Source: an uncultured bacterium
GTDB lineage: Bacteria; Cyanobacteriota; Vampirovibrionia; Gastranaerophilales; Gastranaerophilaceae
Length of the DNA: 64,000 nucleotides
NCBI GenBank assembly: GCA_947428835.1
Contig: CANENE010000003.1
Location: 1 to 64,000, forward strand
Direction: 5' to 3'
Part shown: piece by piece, positions 55,490 to 63,503 of the stretch
How positions within the stretch are numbered: position 1 is the stretch's first letter
Layout: every line of letters starts with the position of its first letter
Program-made: the position numbers and the translations under genes
The notes under the pieces: model-generated
Told to the model about the DNA's origin: nothing
Database searches by the model: none
What the model saw: the letters and a program-made list of their open reading frames with translations, nothing else

Positions 55490-56767
55490 ATGAATCAGAT
55501 AGTTGAAGCAAAAAAGGGCAATATAACAGATGAAATGTTTGCTGTAAGCAAATATGAAAAAGTTAATGCTGAATATATAAGACAAAATGTCGCCAAAGGC
55601 AGAATTGTAATTTTGAAAAATAACACCAGGGCAAATTGCACTCCTGTGGCAGTAGGTGAAGGTTTGAAGGTAAAAATTAATGCTAATATCGGAACTTCGA
55701 ATGAAAAATCTTCAATAGAAGAAGAGCTTGAAAAAGTAAAAGTTATTGAAAAGTATGGTGCAGATGTTCTTATGGACTTATCTACAGGAAAATATGTTGA
55801 CGAAACAAGGACTACAATAATAAAAGCAACAAATCTTCCAATAGGAACCGTTCCTATGTATCAGGCAGGAAAAGAAGCGCTTGATGAGCATAAAAATATC
55901 TCAATGCTATCTAAAGATAAATTATTTTCTGATATTGAAAAGCAGTGCAAAGACGGTGTTGATTTTATAACAGTACACTGCGGAGTTACAAAATTTGTTA
56001 TAGAGCAATTGGAAAAACAAAAAAGACTCACGGGCATTGTTTCCCGTGGGGGTTCTATGTTGGCCTGCTGGGTTAAAATGACAGGAAGAGAAAATCCCCT
56101 TTATGAATATTATGATGAACTTTTAGATTTGGTTAAAAAATATGATGTAACTTTATCGTTAGGCGATGGCTTAAGACCCGGATGCACCAATGATGCCAAT
56201 GATAGAGCGCAGGTAGCTGAAACAATTGTTTTGGGTGAGCTTGTTAAACGTGCAAGAGATTTTGGTGTACAAGCTATGGTAGAAGGTCCGGGACATGTTC
56301 CTTTAAATCAGGTTTCTTATGCAATAAAAACAATAAAACAATTAACCGACTATGCTCCGTTATATGTGCTTGGGCCATTAGTTTGCGATTGCGCACCAGG
56401 ATATGATCATATAACTTCTGCTATAGGCGGGGCTGTTGCTGCTATGAACGGGGCGGATTTCTTGTGCTATGTGACACCGGCCGAACATATCAGCCTTCCT
56501 AATGCTCAACAGGTTAAAGAGGGGATAATTTCTGCTAAAATTGCAGCCCATGCGGCAGATTTGGCAAGAGGCAACCAGGAAGCTGTGGATAAAAACTTTG
56601 AAATCTCAAAAGCAAGAGTAGAACTCGATTGGGCGGGACAGATAGATAATTCCATAGATAGAACAGTTTTTGATGAATTTCAAATTGCAAAAGAAGGAAA
56701 ACCCTGCACTATGTGTGGTTCATATTGTTCTATGAAATTATTCAGGCAGCATTTTGATGAAAAATAA
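55490..56767 (+). CDS. thiC: Phosphomethylpyrimidine synthase (ThiC)
   Basis: 425 aa, the shorter ThiC type common in anaerobes. ThiC blocks include INANIGTSNEKSSIEEELEK (near 64, in part), DLSTGKYVDETR, DFITVHCGVTK, RGGSMLACW, LSLGDGLRPGCTNDAND, EGPGHVPLNQV and the C-terminal cluster motif CTMCGSYCSMK (C-x2-C-x3-C). It turns AIR into HMP-P for thiamine. AAGGAGAG precedes the ATG. No TPP-riboswitch consensus is seen upstream of this gene or of the aldolase, so its control may differ from the norm. Confidence 0.95.
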   Translation: MNQIVEAKKGNITDEMFAVSKYEKVNAEYIRQNVAKGRIVILKNNTRANCTPVAVGEGLKVKINANIGTSNEKSSIEEELEKVKVIEKYGADVLMDLSTGKYVDETRTTIIKATNLPIGTVPMYQAGKEALDEHKNISMLSKDKLFSDIEKQCKDGVDFITVHCGVTKFVIEQLEKQKRLTGIVSRGGSMLACWVKMTGRENPLYEYYDELLDLVKKYDVTLSLGDGLRPGCTNDANDRAQVAETIVLGELVKRARDFGVQAMVEGPGHVPLNQVSYAIKTIKQLTDYAPLYVLGPLVCDCAPGYDHITSAIGGAVAAMNGADFLCYVTPAEHISLPNAQQVKEGIISAKIAAHAADLARGNQEAVDKNFEISKARVELDWAGQIDNSIDRTVFDEFQIAKEGKPCTMCGSYCSMKLFRQHFDEK

Positions 56768-56787
56768 GGTTATTTTTTAAATAAGAT

Positions 56788-56816
56788 TTGACCGAAGTTA
56801 TATATTTTAATATAAT
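56788..56816 (+). promoter_or_regulatory. Consensus-like leaderless promoter of the 56824 gene
   Basis: TTGACC (56788-56793), exactly 17 nt, TATAAT (56811-56816), then 7 nt to ATG 56824. This is the clearest case of the leaderless pattern in the window. Confidence 0.75.
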
Positions 56817-56823
56817 ATTAACC

Positions 56824-57072
56824 ATGCAACCTCTTATAAGTATAGAAAATATGGAAAATGTAGTGTCTGAAATGCTTGTAGATATCCAAGGATGGCGCAA
56901 GGAGATGATACACTATATAAAAGATGAAAATCCGGAATTAAATACTGCAATAATTGAAATTGCCCAAAAAACACAGCTCGACCCAAAAGCTGTTGCCACA
57001 GGGGCTTATATGACATATAAACTTTTAGAAAATGAAAGCGGCGGGGCGCAGATTGATTTTGCAGACGAATAG
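56824..57072 (+). CDS. Small hypothetical protein
   Basis: 82 aa, acidic and helical (residues 10-35 and 40-75), ending ESGGAQIDFADE. No family recognised. ATG 56824 is preferred because a strong promoter ends 7 nt upstream; an in-frame TTG at 56788 is part of the -35 box. It is followed by the uridine-kinase-like gene after 22 nt, so both are probably transcribed from this promoter. Confidence 0.6.
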   Translation: MQPLISIENMENVVSEMLVDIQGWRKEMIHYIKDENPELNTAIIEIAQKTQLDPKAVATGAYMTYKLLENESGGAQIDFADE

Positions 57073-57094
57073 TAGCATTTAAATAAGGTCTAAA

Positions 57095-57943
57095 ATGAGT
57101 GAAATTAGTGAAAAAGAGATAGAACAAGCCAAAAAAATAGCATCTATTTCAAAAATATCTAAAATTCTTGAAAATATACGTGAAGTTATCTTAAAAGACA
57201 GAAAGCAGAAACAACCTCTTATATTAAGAATAAATGAAGCATTTATCTTTAATATTGCACGAAAAGCGATATTGGAGAAAGACTCTACATTCATAATTTC
57301 TATTGCTGGAGAAAGTGCCTCAGGAAAGACTACTCTTGTGCACAATACCGCAAAAGCTTGTGTGAAATCTGACACAGACAGCGTCTATTGTGTAATCAGT
57401 TGTGATGATTATTATAGAGATGCTTCAAAGGAACTTAAAGCAGCAGGAAATTATGAAAAACTTTTTGAATCAGGCTTTAGCTTTGATACACCTGATGCAA
57501 TCGACCTTGATTTAATGAAAGAACATTTAATTAAACTTAAAAGCGGTGAAACAATATATTCTCCTGAGTATGATTTTGTTACATGTAAAAGCACAAAAAA
57601 TAAAATTCTCAAAAAACCTGCAAAACTTATTTTAAATGAAGGATTATATGTACTGAAAGACCTTTTAAGAGATATTATTGATGTTAAAATATATGTCTAT
57701 ACTCCTTTTGAAACAATGAAAGAAAGATGGTTTGCCCGTGCCGAAAGCAGGGGAAAAACCGGTGTTGCTGCTCAAATGCAGTTCCATGATGTTAATCAAA
57801 CAGCTTTCCGCCACATAAGGCCAACTATGGACATGGCTGATGTTGTAATTAATGGCATGACAACATCAGCTTATATAGAAGATTTTGTACAAGAGCTGAT
57901 TAATGCTATAACAAGTGTTTCAAAGAACTCCAGCGAAGAATAA
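57095..57943 (+). CDS. Uridine kinase/phosphoribulokinase-family protein
   Basis: 282 aa. Walker A GESASGKT lies at 72-79, preceded by a 70-residue helical extension. ISCDDYYRDASKEL near 104-117 and DTPDAIDLDLMKEHL near 133 match the uridine-kinase phosphate/base site, and RDIIDVKIYVYTPFE with RWFARAESRGKTG resembles the lid. It could phosphorylate uridine or a related substrate; the N-terminal extension is unusual and the substrate is not fixed by sequence. AAGG lies 7 nt upstream of the ATG. Confidence 0.78.
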   Translation: MSEISEKEIEQAKKIASISKISKILENIREVILKDRKQKQPLILRINEAFIFNIARKAILEKDSTFIISIAGESASGKTTLVHNTAKACVKSDTDSVYCVISCDDYYRDASKELKAAGNYEKLFESGFSFDTPDAIDLDLMKEHLIKLKSGETIYSPEYDFVTCKSTKNKILKKPAKLILNEGLYVLKDLLRDIIDVKIYVYTPFETMKERWFARAESRGKTGVAAQMQFHDVNQTAFRHIRPTMDMADVVINGMTTSAYIEDFVQELINAITSVSKNSSEE

Positions 57944-57952
57944 TACTGTTTC

Positions 57953-57983
57953 TTGACAAAAGGTATTTATATATTATTATAAT
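57953..57983 (+). promoter_or_regulatory. Promoter of tRNA-Gln
   Basis: A perfect TTGACA (57953-57958) is followed by TATTAT (57975-57980, 16 nt) or TATAAT (57978-57983, 19 nt), ending about 10 nt before the tRNA. Confidence 0.7.
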
Positions 57984-57993
57984 ATCTGTCCGT

Positions 57994-58066
57994 TGGGGCG
58001 TCGCCAAGTGGTAAGGCACCTGGTTTTGGTCCAGGCATTTCGGAGGTTCGAGTCCTTCCGCCCCAG
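57994..58066 (+). tRNA. tRNA-Gln (anticodon TTG)
   Basis: TGGGGCG (57994-58000) pairs with CGCCCCA (58059-58065), discriminator G 58066. The anticodon stem CCTGG/CCAGG encloses TTTTGGT, giving TTG. T-arm GGTTCGAGTCC is normal. CCA is not encoded. Confidence 0.95.
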
Positions 58067-58072
58067 ATTTAT

Positions 58073-58100
58073 AAAAGACTACTTTATGTAGTCTTTTATT
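58073..58100 (+). terminator. Terminator after tRNA-Gln
   Basis: A perfect 10-bp stem AAAAGACTAC/GTAGTCTTTT with a 5-nt loop, followed by T-rich sequence. It may also end the convergent operon at 58099. Confidence 0.8.
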
Positions 58101-58284
58101 ATATTTTTTTATTCTTTAACATATCATATAAATCAAGAATATTGCCCATTTCGTCTATTCTATCATCTCCTATATTTACAAAAAGGCCTTCGTTTTCAGC
58201 ATCTTTCATATATAGCGAGGAATGAATCATATCGCGAACTACAGTAAATTTATCATTAGTATTTAATCTGTAAAAATTTTTCAC
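58099..58284 (-). CDS. Small hypothetical protein (third gene of an unknown operon)
   Basis: 61 aa, acidic, soluble (MKNFYRLNTNDKFTVVRDMI...). No family recognised. Its ATG overlaps the stop of the preceding gene by 4 nt (ATGA), a strong sign of co-translation. It ends at the tRNA-Gln terminator hairpin. Confidence 0.6.
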   Translation of the reverse strand: MKNFYRLNTNDKFTVVRDMIHSSLYMKDAENEGLFVNIGDDRIDEMGNILDLYDMLKNKKI

Positions 58285-58913
58285 AAATTCTGTTCTTTTT
58301 TGTGCTTTGCTTTTGGTAGTTCACTAAATCCTTCCTGATGTATAATATTGCTATATTCATATAATGGCGACTTTTTGATTCTATTTAAAAATGCTTCGTT
58401 AAAGTTATTTTCAATAATTTTTCCACTTCTTATAAGCTCAACAAACATTGCAGTCTTGTAAAACTTATCCCTGGTGCATGCATCTAAAGGTAATCTTTCA
58501 GCAAGCCTTATATTAAATTCTCCGGCTTTTACAAAATCCTTTGAATCGTCAAATAAATTTTCTTTAAAACGTTCTAAATCCATAGCATTAAAATTTGCAT
58601 CTTTGAAAGCAAAATCTGCAAGCTCAAGTCCTTCTTCAATAAAGTCGGTCGACAATACCTCCGGCAGACTATTTGCCGGAGTATTAAGAATTCTTTGGTT
58701 GACTAAATCCTTAAACTGCCAGCGCATTTGCACTGCAAACCAAGGTTCTTCATGTTTGGACGTATCAATTATCACAAATAATGCATCGCAGTCTCTTCCG
58801 GGTAGTGCTGTGCTGCGTCCGACGGAACAATTTTTATCATAACCTATAAACATTATATCAAAATTATTTTTATCTGCTAATGTATGTATAGCTCTTAGCG
58901 CTTCATTCTCCAT
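58281..58913 (-). CDS. Hypothetical protein with a nucleotidyltransferase-like start (second gene of an unknown operon)
   Basis: 210 aa. Near the N-terminus, FIGYDKNCSVGRSTALPGRD followed by CDALFVIID resembles a nucleotidyltransferase loop (Gly/Ser then D-x-D) but the match is partial and no second Asp cluster is obvious. The rest is helical. I therefore leave the function open. AAAAG lies just before the ATG, 8 nt after the stop of the upstream gene. Overlaps the third gene by 4 nt. Confidence 0.6.
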   Translation of the reverse strand: MENEALRAIHTLADKNNFDIMFIGYDKNCSVGRSTALPGRDCDALFVIIDTSKHEEPWFAVQMRWQFKDLVNQRILNTPANSLPEVLSTDFIEEGLELADFAFKDANFNAMDLERFKENLFDDSKDFVKAGEFNIRLAERLPLDACTRDKFYKTAMFVELIRSGKIIENNFNEAFLNRIKKSPLYEYSNIIHQEGFSELPKAKHKKEQNL

Positions 58914-58921
58914 TTTTTCTT

Positions 58922-59239
58922 TTACTTTCCATCTTCCCCTTCAAAATAATACTTCTTTTCGGGATTTTCATAGCTAAGCATATCAAAAATTGCTCTTTCT
59001 CTCCCTAAACCTTGTGGTATTGCGTATGTTTTTATCGGAACAAAGCCGCAATCAACATCTTCTGTATAAAGCATTCTTTTTGTATTTGCTGCATTAGAAT
59101 CAGTGGAATTTTTGCCCAAAAATTGTACAACCGAATTAGTATTTAAATTTATTGTGCTTTTTTCAAAAGAATCATAATTTTTATTAAATTTAGGTTTTAC
59201 ATATGTGTGGCTAGGATTATTATGTAATTTTTTATACAA
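58922..59239 (-). CDS. Hypothetical protein (first gene of an unknown operon)
   Basis: 105 aa from TTG 59239. Polar, Asn/Lys-rich; residues 38-44 read VVQFLGK and the C-terminus is acidic (FEGEDGK). No family recognised. No ATG is in frame before residue 56, so a TTG start is assumed, lying inside a 16-bp palindrome. The true start may differ. Confidence 0.5.
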   Translation of the reverse strand: MYKKLHNNPSHTYVKPKFNKNYDSFEKSTINLNTNSVVQFLGKNSTDSNAANTKRMLYTEDVDCGFVPIKTYAIPQGLGRERAIFDMLSYENPEKKYYFEGEDGK

Positions 59240-59250
59240 AATATTTTGTA
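59235..59250. promoter_or_regulatory. 16-bp perfect palindrome TACAAAATATTTTGTA
   Basis: The palindrome spans the presumed TTG start of the operon (59239-59237) and lies about 220 bp upstream of adhE. It could be an operator; in AT-rich DNA chance is also possible. Confidence 0.4.
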
Positions 59251-59404
59251 ATGGGTAAAAAGTTAAGCGAAAAATTCATTTCAAACCTTTAAATTACCTG
59301 ATAACAAAACTGACAAAACAGCTGAAAATGTAAAATTTACTTTATTTTTACAAATTTTTTTGCCTAGCAATAAAAATTTACATAATGCATTCAAAAGTGT
59401 ATAA

Positions 59405-59432
59405 TTGACATTTAAAAATTATGTAGTATCAT
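59405..59432 (+). promoter_or_regulatory. adhE promoter
   Basis: A perfect TTGACA (59405-59410), 16 nt, TATCAT (59427-59432), about 30 nt of leader and AAGGAG before the ATG at 59469. No palindromic Rex site is seen here, only a TAACAA half-site near 59313. Confidence 0.65.
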
Positions 59433-59468
59433 TTTAATAGAGATTTTTATCACGAAAAGGAGAATAAA

Positions 59469-62093
59469 ATGACAGCTACAGAAGAAATCAAAGAAACTGC
59501 TCTTGTTGAAACTGCTGAACAACTTGAAGCATTAATCGACAGAGTAGCTGCAGCTCAAAAAGAATTCGCTACATTCAGCCAAGAACAAGTAGACAAAATC
59601 TTTAAAGCGGCAGCAACAGCAGCAGACAAAGCTCGTATTCCTCTTGCAAAAATGGCAAGACAAGAAACAGGAATGGGCGTTGTTGAAGATAAAATTATTA
59701 AAAATCACTACGCAGCAGAATATGTTTATAACAAACATAAAAACACTAAAACTTGCGGCGTAATTGAAGAAGATAAACCAAACGGAATTAAAATTGTCGC
59801 TGAACCTTTAGGAATTTTAGCAGGTATTGTTCCTACAACAAATCCTACTTCAACTGCAATATTTAAATCATTAATTTCTCTAAAAACAAGAAACGGAATT
59901 ATCTTTTCTCCACACCCAAGAGCAAAAGAATGCACTATAGCAGCTGCTAAAATTGTTTTAGATGCTGCAATTAAAGCAGGTGCTCCGAAAGATATTATAG
60001 GCTGGATTGATGTTCCTTCAATTGAACTTTCAGGTCAATTAATGAAACATAAAAAAATTAGCTGCATCTTAGCAACAGGCGGCCCCGGAATGGTTACGGC
60101 TGCTTATTCATCAGGCAATCCTGCATTAGGTGTTGGCCCCGGTAATACATCCGCTGTTATTGACGAAACAGCTGATATTAAAATGGCAGTTTCTTCAATT
60201 CTTATGTCAAAAACATTTGATAACGGTATGATTTGTGCTTCTGAACAATCAGTAATGGTTGTAGATGGTGTATACGAAGAAGTATTAAAAGAATTCGAAT
60301 ACAGAGGCGCTCATATCTTAACTGATAAAGAAATGCAAAAACTGATCGACTTTGGATTTATTGATCCTGCCCGTGGTACAGCTCATCCTAAAATCGTTGG
60401 CCAACCTGCAGCAGAAATCGCCAGACTTGCAGGATTTGAAGTTCCGGAAAATGCTAAAGTATTGCTTGCTCAAAGACCAGTTTTAGATTGGGCAGATCCA
60501 TTTTCAAGAGAAAAATTATCTCCGATTTTAGCAATGTATAAAGCAGAAAGCTTTGAACAAGCTGCTGATATGGCATACACTCTTGTTTCAAAAGGTGGTG
60601 CCGGCCATACATCGGTTTTATATACAGATGAAAGAAAATCCGATAGAATTGATACTTATGCAAAGAAAATGCCTTCTTGCAGAGTATTAATCAATCAACC
60701 ATCATCTCAAGGTGGTATTGGTGACCTTTATAACTTCCGTATGGATCCTTCCTTGACACTAGGTTGTGGTTCATGGGGTAAAAACTCAGTTTCTGAAAAC
60801 GTTACCGTAAAACACTTATTGAACTACAAAAGAGTTGCTGAAAGGAGAGAAAACATGCTTTGGTTCAAAGTTCCTCAAAAAGTTTATTTCAAACGTGGTG
60901 CAACAGATTTAGCACTTCGTGAATTAGAAGGCAGAAAAAAAGCATTTATCGTAACTGATAGATTTCTTTTCAATTCAGGTGCAGCTGATACCATCATCAA
61001 AACACTAGATGAAATCGGTATTGATCACGAAGTATTCTTCGATGTTAAACCAGATCCAACTTTATCTACAATTGATGAAGCATATGCAATTATGAAACCA
61101 TTTGAACCTGATGTAATTATCGCCCTTGGTGGTGGTTCTCCTATGGATGCTGCAAAAATTCTTTGGTTGAAATACGAACAACCTGATACAGTATTTGAAG
61201 ATATCGCAATGAGATTTATGGATATCAGGAAAAGAATTTGTCAGCTTCCTGAACTTGGTAAAAAAGCTCTTATGGTTGCAATTCCTACAACCTCAGGAAC
61301 CGGTTCTGAAGTTACTCCATTTTCAATCATTACCGATGACAAATCAGGTGTTAAATATGCAATTGCAGATTATGCTCTAACTCCTTCTATGGCAATTGTT
61401 GACCCCAATTTTGTTGACGGTATGCCAAAAGGTCTAACAAGTGCAAGCGGTATAGATGCTCTTGTTCATGCTATCGAAGCTTATGTTTCTTGTATGGCTA
61501 CAAACTTCACAAATTCAAATGCTCTTGAAGCTATAAAGCTTGTATTCAAATATTTGGGACGTTCATATCATGAAGGTGCAAATGATCCGATTGCAAGAGA
61601 AAAAATGCACTATGCTGCAACTATAGCTGCAATGGCTTTTGCAAATTCATTCCTCGGACTTTGTCACTCAATGGCACATAAACTTGGTGCAATGTTCCAT
61701 ATTCCGCACGGTGTTGCAAATGCATTATTAATTAGACAAGTAATTAAATATAATGCTACCGATTGCCCCAAAAAACAAGCAACATTCCCTCAATACAAGT
61801 TCCCATGTGCAATTGAAAGATATGCTCAAATTGCAGATGAATTGAAGCTTGGCGGAAACAGCAACGAAGAAAAAACACAATTGCTGCTTAAAGCTATTGA
61901 TGATTTGATGGCTGATATTGAATTACCAAGATCAATTAAAGATTTTGGTGTAAGCGAAGATGACTTCTATGCTAAACTTGATGAGATGGTTGAACTTGCA
62001 TTTGACGACCAATGCACAGGCGCAAATCCTGTTTATCCTATCATGGAAGATATGAAGCAGCTATATATTGATGCATTCAATGGTAATGTATAG
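59469..62093 (+). CDS. adhE: Bifunctional acetaldehyde-CoA/alcohol dehydrogenase
   Basis: 874 aa. The N-terminal aldehyde dehydrogenase half (1-440) has GILAGIVPTTNPTSTAIFKSL near 117 and the catalytic-Cys segment FDNGMICASEQ near 251. The C-terminal iron-dependent alcohol dehydrogenase (about 450-870) has ALGGGSPMDAAK, IPTTSGTGSEVTPFS, GIDALVHAIEAY and the iron ligands HSMAHKLGAMFHIPHGVANA. It reduces acetyl-CoA to ethanol with NADH, typical of fermenters, and forms spirosomes. AAGGAG lies 8 nt before the ATG. A terminator separates it from rex. Confidence 0.97.
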   Translation: MTATEEIKETALVETAEQLEALIDRVAAAQKEFATFSQEQVDKIFKAAATAADKARIPLAKMARQETGMGVVEDKIIKNHYAAEYVYNKHKNTKTCGVIEEDKPNGIKIVAEPLGILAGIVPTTNPTSTAIFKSLISLKTRNGIIFSPHPRAKECTIAAAKIVLDAAIKAGAPKDIIGWIDVPSIELSGQLMKHKKISCILATGGPGMVTAAYSSGNPALGVGPGNTSAVIDETADIKMAVSSILMSKTFDNGMICASEQSVMVVDGVYEEVLKEFEYRGAHILTDKEMQKLIDFGFIDPARGTAHPKIVGQPAAEIARLAGFEVPENAKVLLAQRPVLDWADPFSREKLSPILAMYKAESFEQAADMAYTLVSKGGAGHTSVLYTDERKSDRIDTYAKKMPSCRVLINQPSSQGGIGDLYNFRMDPSLTLGCGSWGKNSVSENVTVKHLLNYKRVAERRENMLWFKVPQKVYFKRGATDLALRELEGRKKAFIVTDRFLFNSGAADTIIKTLDEIGIDHEVFFDVKPDPTLSTIDEAYAIMKPFEPDVIIALGGGSPMDAAKILWLKYEQPDTVFEDIAMRFMDIRKRICQLPELGKKALMVAIPTTSGTGSEVTPFSIITDDKSGVKYAIADYALTPSMAIVDPNFVDGMPKGLTSASGIDALVHAIEAYVSCMATNFTNSNALEAIKLVFKYLGRSYHEGANDPIAREKMHYAATIAAMAFANSFLGLCHSMAHKLGAMFHIPHGVANALLIRQVIKYNATDCPKKQATFPQYKFPCAIERYAQIADELKLGGNSNEEKTQLLLKAIDDLMADIELPRSIKDFGVSEDDFYAKLDEMVELAFDDQCTGANPVYPIMEDMKQLYIDAFNGNV

Positions 62094-62107
62094 AATGCAA
62101 TAAAATT

Positions 62108-62141
62108 AAGGAGGGCAAGATAAATCTTACCCTCCTTTTTT
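62108..62141 (+). terminator. adhE terminator
   Basis: AAGGAGGG (62108-62115) pairs with CCCTCCTT (62130-62137), with an inner AAGAT/ATCTT stem, followed by Ts. Confidence 0.85.
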
Positions 62142-62153
62142 AATGGAACATTT

Positions 62154-62777
62154 ATGAAAAATTCACTTTCCCAAAGAACTATAAATCGTCTTACGCAGTA
62201 TTATACGATTCTTAGAGACTATAGTAAAAAAAACATAGATTATATAACATCTTCTACAATTTCGACTTTGCTTTTTATAGATGAAACTCAGGTTCGAAAG
62301 GATGTTAAGCTAATAAATTGCAAAGGAAAATGCAAGGTTGGCTACTTGGTTAGCGAACTGAAAGAAAAAATAGAAGATGTGCTTGACTATAAAATAGTAA
62401 AAAAAGCTTTTGTAATAGGCGCTGGTAACCTTGGAGTTGCGCTTTCAAAATATTCTAAATTTTCTCAATTCGGACTGGAGATTGCTGCGCTTTTTGACAC
62501 TGATAAAGCTAAAATCGGTACATATATTGATGATAAAGAAATATTTGACTTAGCAATGTTAAAAGAAAAAGTTAAAGATACAGGGATAAATATAGCAATA
62601 CTAACAACTCCAAATAAAGTTGCCCAACAAGTTTGTGATGAAATTACCTGTGCAGGTATTAAATATATTTGGAATTTTGCGCCTACGATTTTGAGGGCTC
62701 AATCTGATATTAAGATTTGGAATGAAAATCTTATAGGCAGTTTTATTCAGTTCTGTGCTATAGAAAACATAAAATAG
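62154..62777 (+). CDS. rex: Redox-sensing transcriptional repressor Rex
   Basis: 207 aa, standard length. The winged HTH (residues 5-75; SQRTINRLTQYYTILRDYSK then STISTLLFIDETQVRKDVK) is followed by KVGYLVSELKEKI and a Rossmann domain with VIGAGNLGVALSKY near 88. It senses the NADH/NAD ratio and represses fermentation genes, typically adhE, which lies next to it. No strong ribosome site is seen. I could not find a palindromic Rex operator in the adhE promoter. Confidence 0.92.
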   Translation: MKNSLSQRTINRLTQYYTILRDYSKKNIDYITSSTISTLLFIDETQVRKDVKLINCKGKCKVGYLVSELKEKIEDVLDYKIVKKAFVIGAGNLGVALSKYSKFSQFGLEIAALFDTDKAKIGTYIDDKEIFDLAMLKEKVKDTGINIAILTTPNKVAQQVCDEITCAGIKYIWNFAPTILRAQSDIKIWNENLIGSFIQFCAIENIK

Positions 62778-62795
62778 TAACAAAATGTTAAGATT

Positions 62796-62945
62796 TTTTC
62801 TATGACTCTTGTAAAATTATATTGATTAGCTATCATAGAAAATGCACCAAAAACCACTTCAATAAATTTAATTATCAAAGTGGTTGGAAAACAGATTCTT
62901 GTATCGTTAGTAAATCTTAGCCCAATGTATATTGGGCTTTTTTTA
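62796..62945 (+). ncRNA. Candidate structured RNA (three hairpins) after rex
   Basis: Hairpin 1: TTTTCTATGA (62796-62805) with TCATAGAAAA (62833-62842). Hairpin 2: AACCACTT (62852-62859) with AAGTGGTT (62878-62885). Hairpin 3: AGCCCAAT (62919-62926) with ATTGGGCT (62931-62938) and a T-run, a clear plus-strand terminator. It lies about 20-170 nt after the rex stop, so it is either a long structured rex 3' UTR or a separate small RNA. Confidence 0.45.
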
Positions 62946-62967
62946 TGTTAAATCTTGCAATTGAGCC

Positions 62968-63393
62968 CTATTGGTCATCATTTGCACTCGTTTTGACCAC
63001 GTCAAATCCTGCTTTATGCCAGCCTTTAAAGCCGCCTAAAAGTACTTTTACGGGGTAATCTTTATCTGCAAGCAACAAAGCTGCCTTATGCGAAAGCATG
63101 CAGCTTTGGCAGGCGCAATATACTATATTCATCTTGTCTTTATGGAACATATCCATGTAGTTTTCGAGGCTTTCAAACGGTATATGTGTTGCAAACGGAA
63201 TGTGTCCGTCAGTATAATCTTCATAACATCTAATATCAACTATATTAAGCTCTTCTATATGATACTCGATAAGTTCTTTTAAGCCCCAAGGACAAACATG
63301 AGTCATTAAAAAAGTTTGGAAACTTTCTTTAGCTTTTTTATGATCGTATTTTTTAATTTGTTTTTCAAAACATTCGTGTAAATTTTCGTGCAT
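62968..63393 (-). CDS. Rhodanese-domain protein
   Basis: 141 aa. A 45-residue helical N-terminal extension, then a rhodanese domain: VDIRCYEDYTDGHIPFATHIP (about 52-72), the active-site loop VYCACQSCMLSHKAA near 91 (C93 likely catalytic, with C95 and C98 nearby) and VLLGGFKGWHKAGFDV near the end. It may carry persulfide sulfur. The extra loop cysteines differ from the usual CxxGxR. AAAGGAAG lies 6 nt before the ATG. Inverted repeats lie upstream. Confidence 0.82.
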   Translation of the reverse strand: MHENLHECFEKQIKKYDHKKAKESFQTFLMTHVCPWGLKELIEYHIEELNIVDIRCYEDYTDGHIPFATHIPFESLENYMDMFHKDKMNIVYCACQSCMLSHKAALLLADKDYPVKVLLGGFKGWHKAGFDVVKTSANDDQ

Positions 63394-63416
63394 CGTTTCT
63401 TCCTTTCGTATAATTA

Positions 63417-63473
63417 AGTCGGTTCGACTGATATCGATAATATTTTAAACATAACAAACATATATTATCAATA
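63417..63473. promoter_or_regulatory. Inverted repeats upstream of the rhodanese gene
   Basis: AGTCGGTTCGACT (63417-63429, 5-bp arms) and a longer pair TATCGATAATAT (63432-63443) / ATATTATCAATA (63462-63473), 11 of 12 matching, lie between the rhodanese and response-regulator genes. Possible operators or a hairpin. Confidence 0.4.
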
Positions 63474-63503
63474 TGCGTCGTGTCGATTGGTAGTTATAAT
63501 ATA

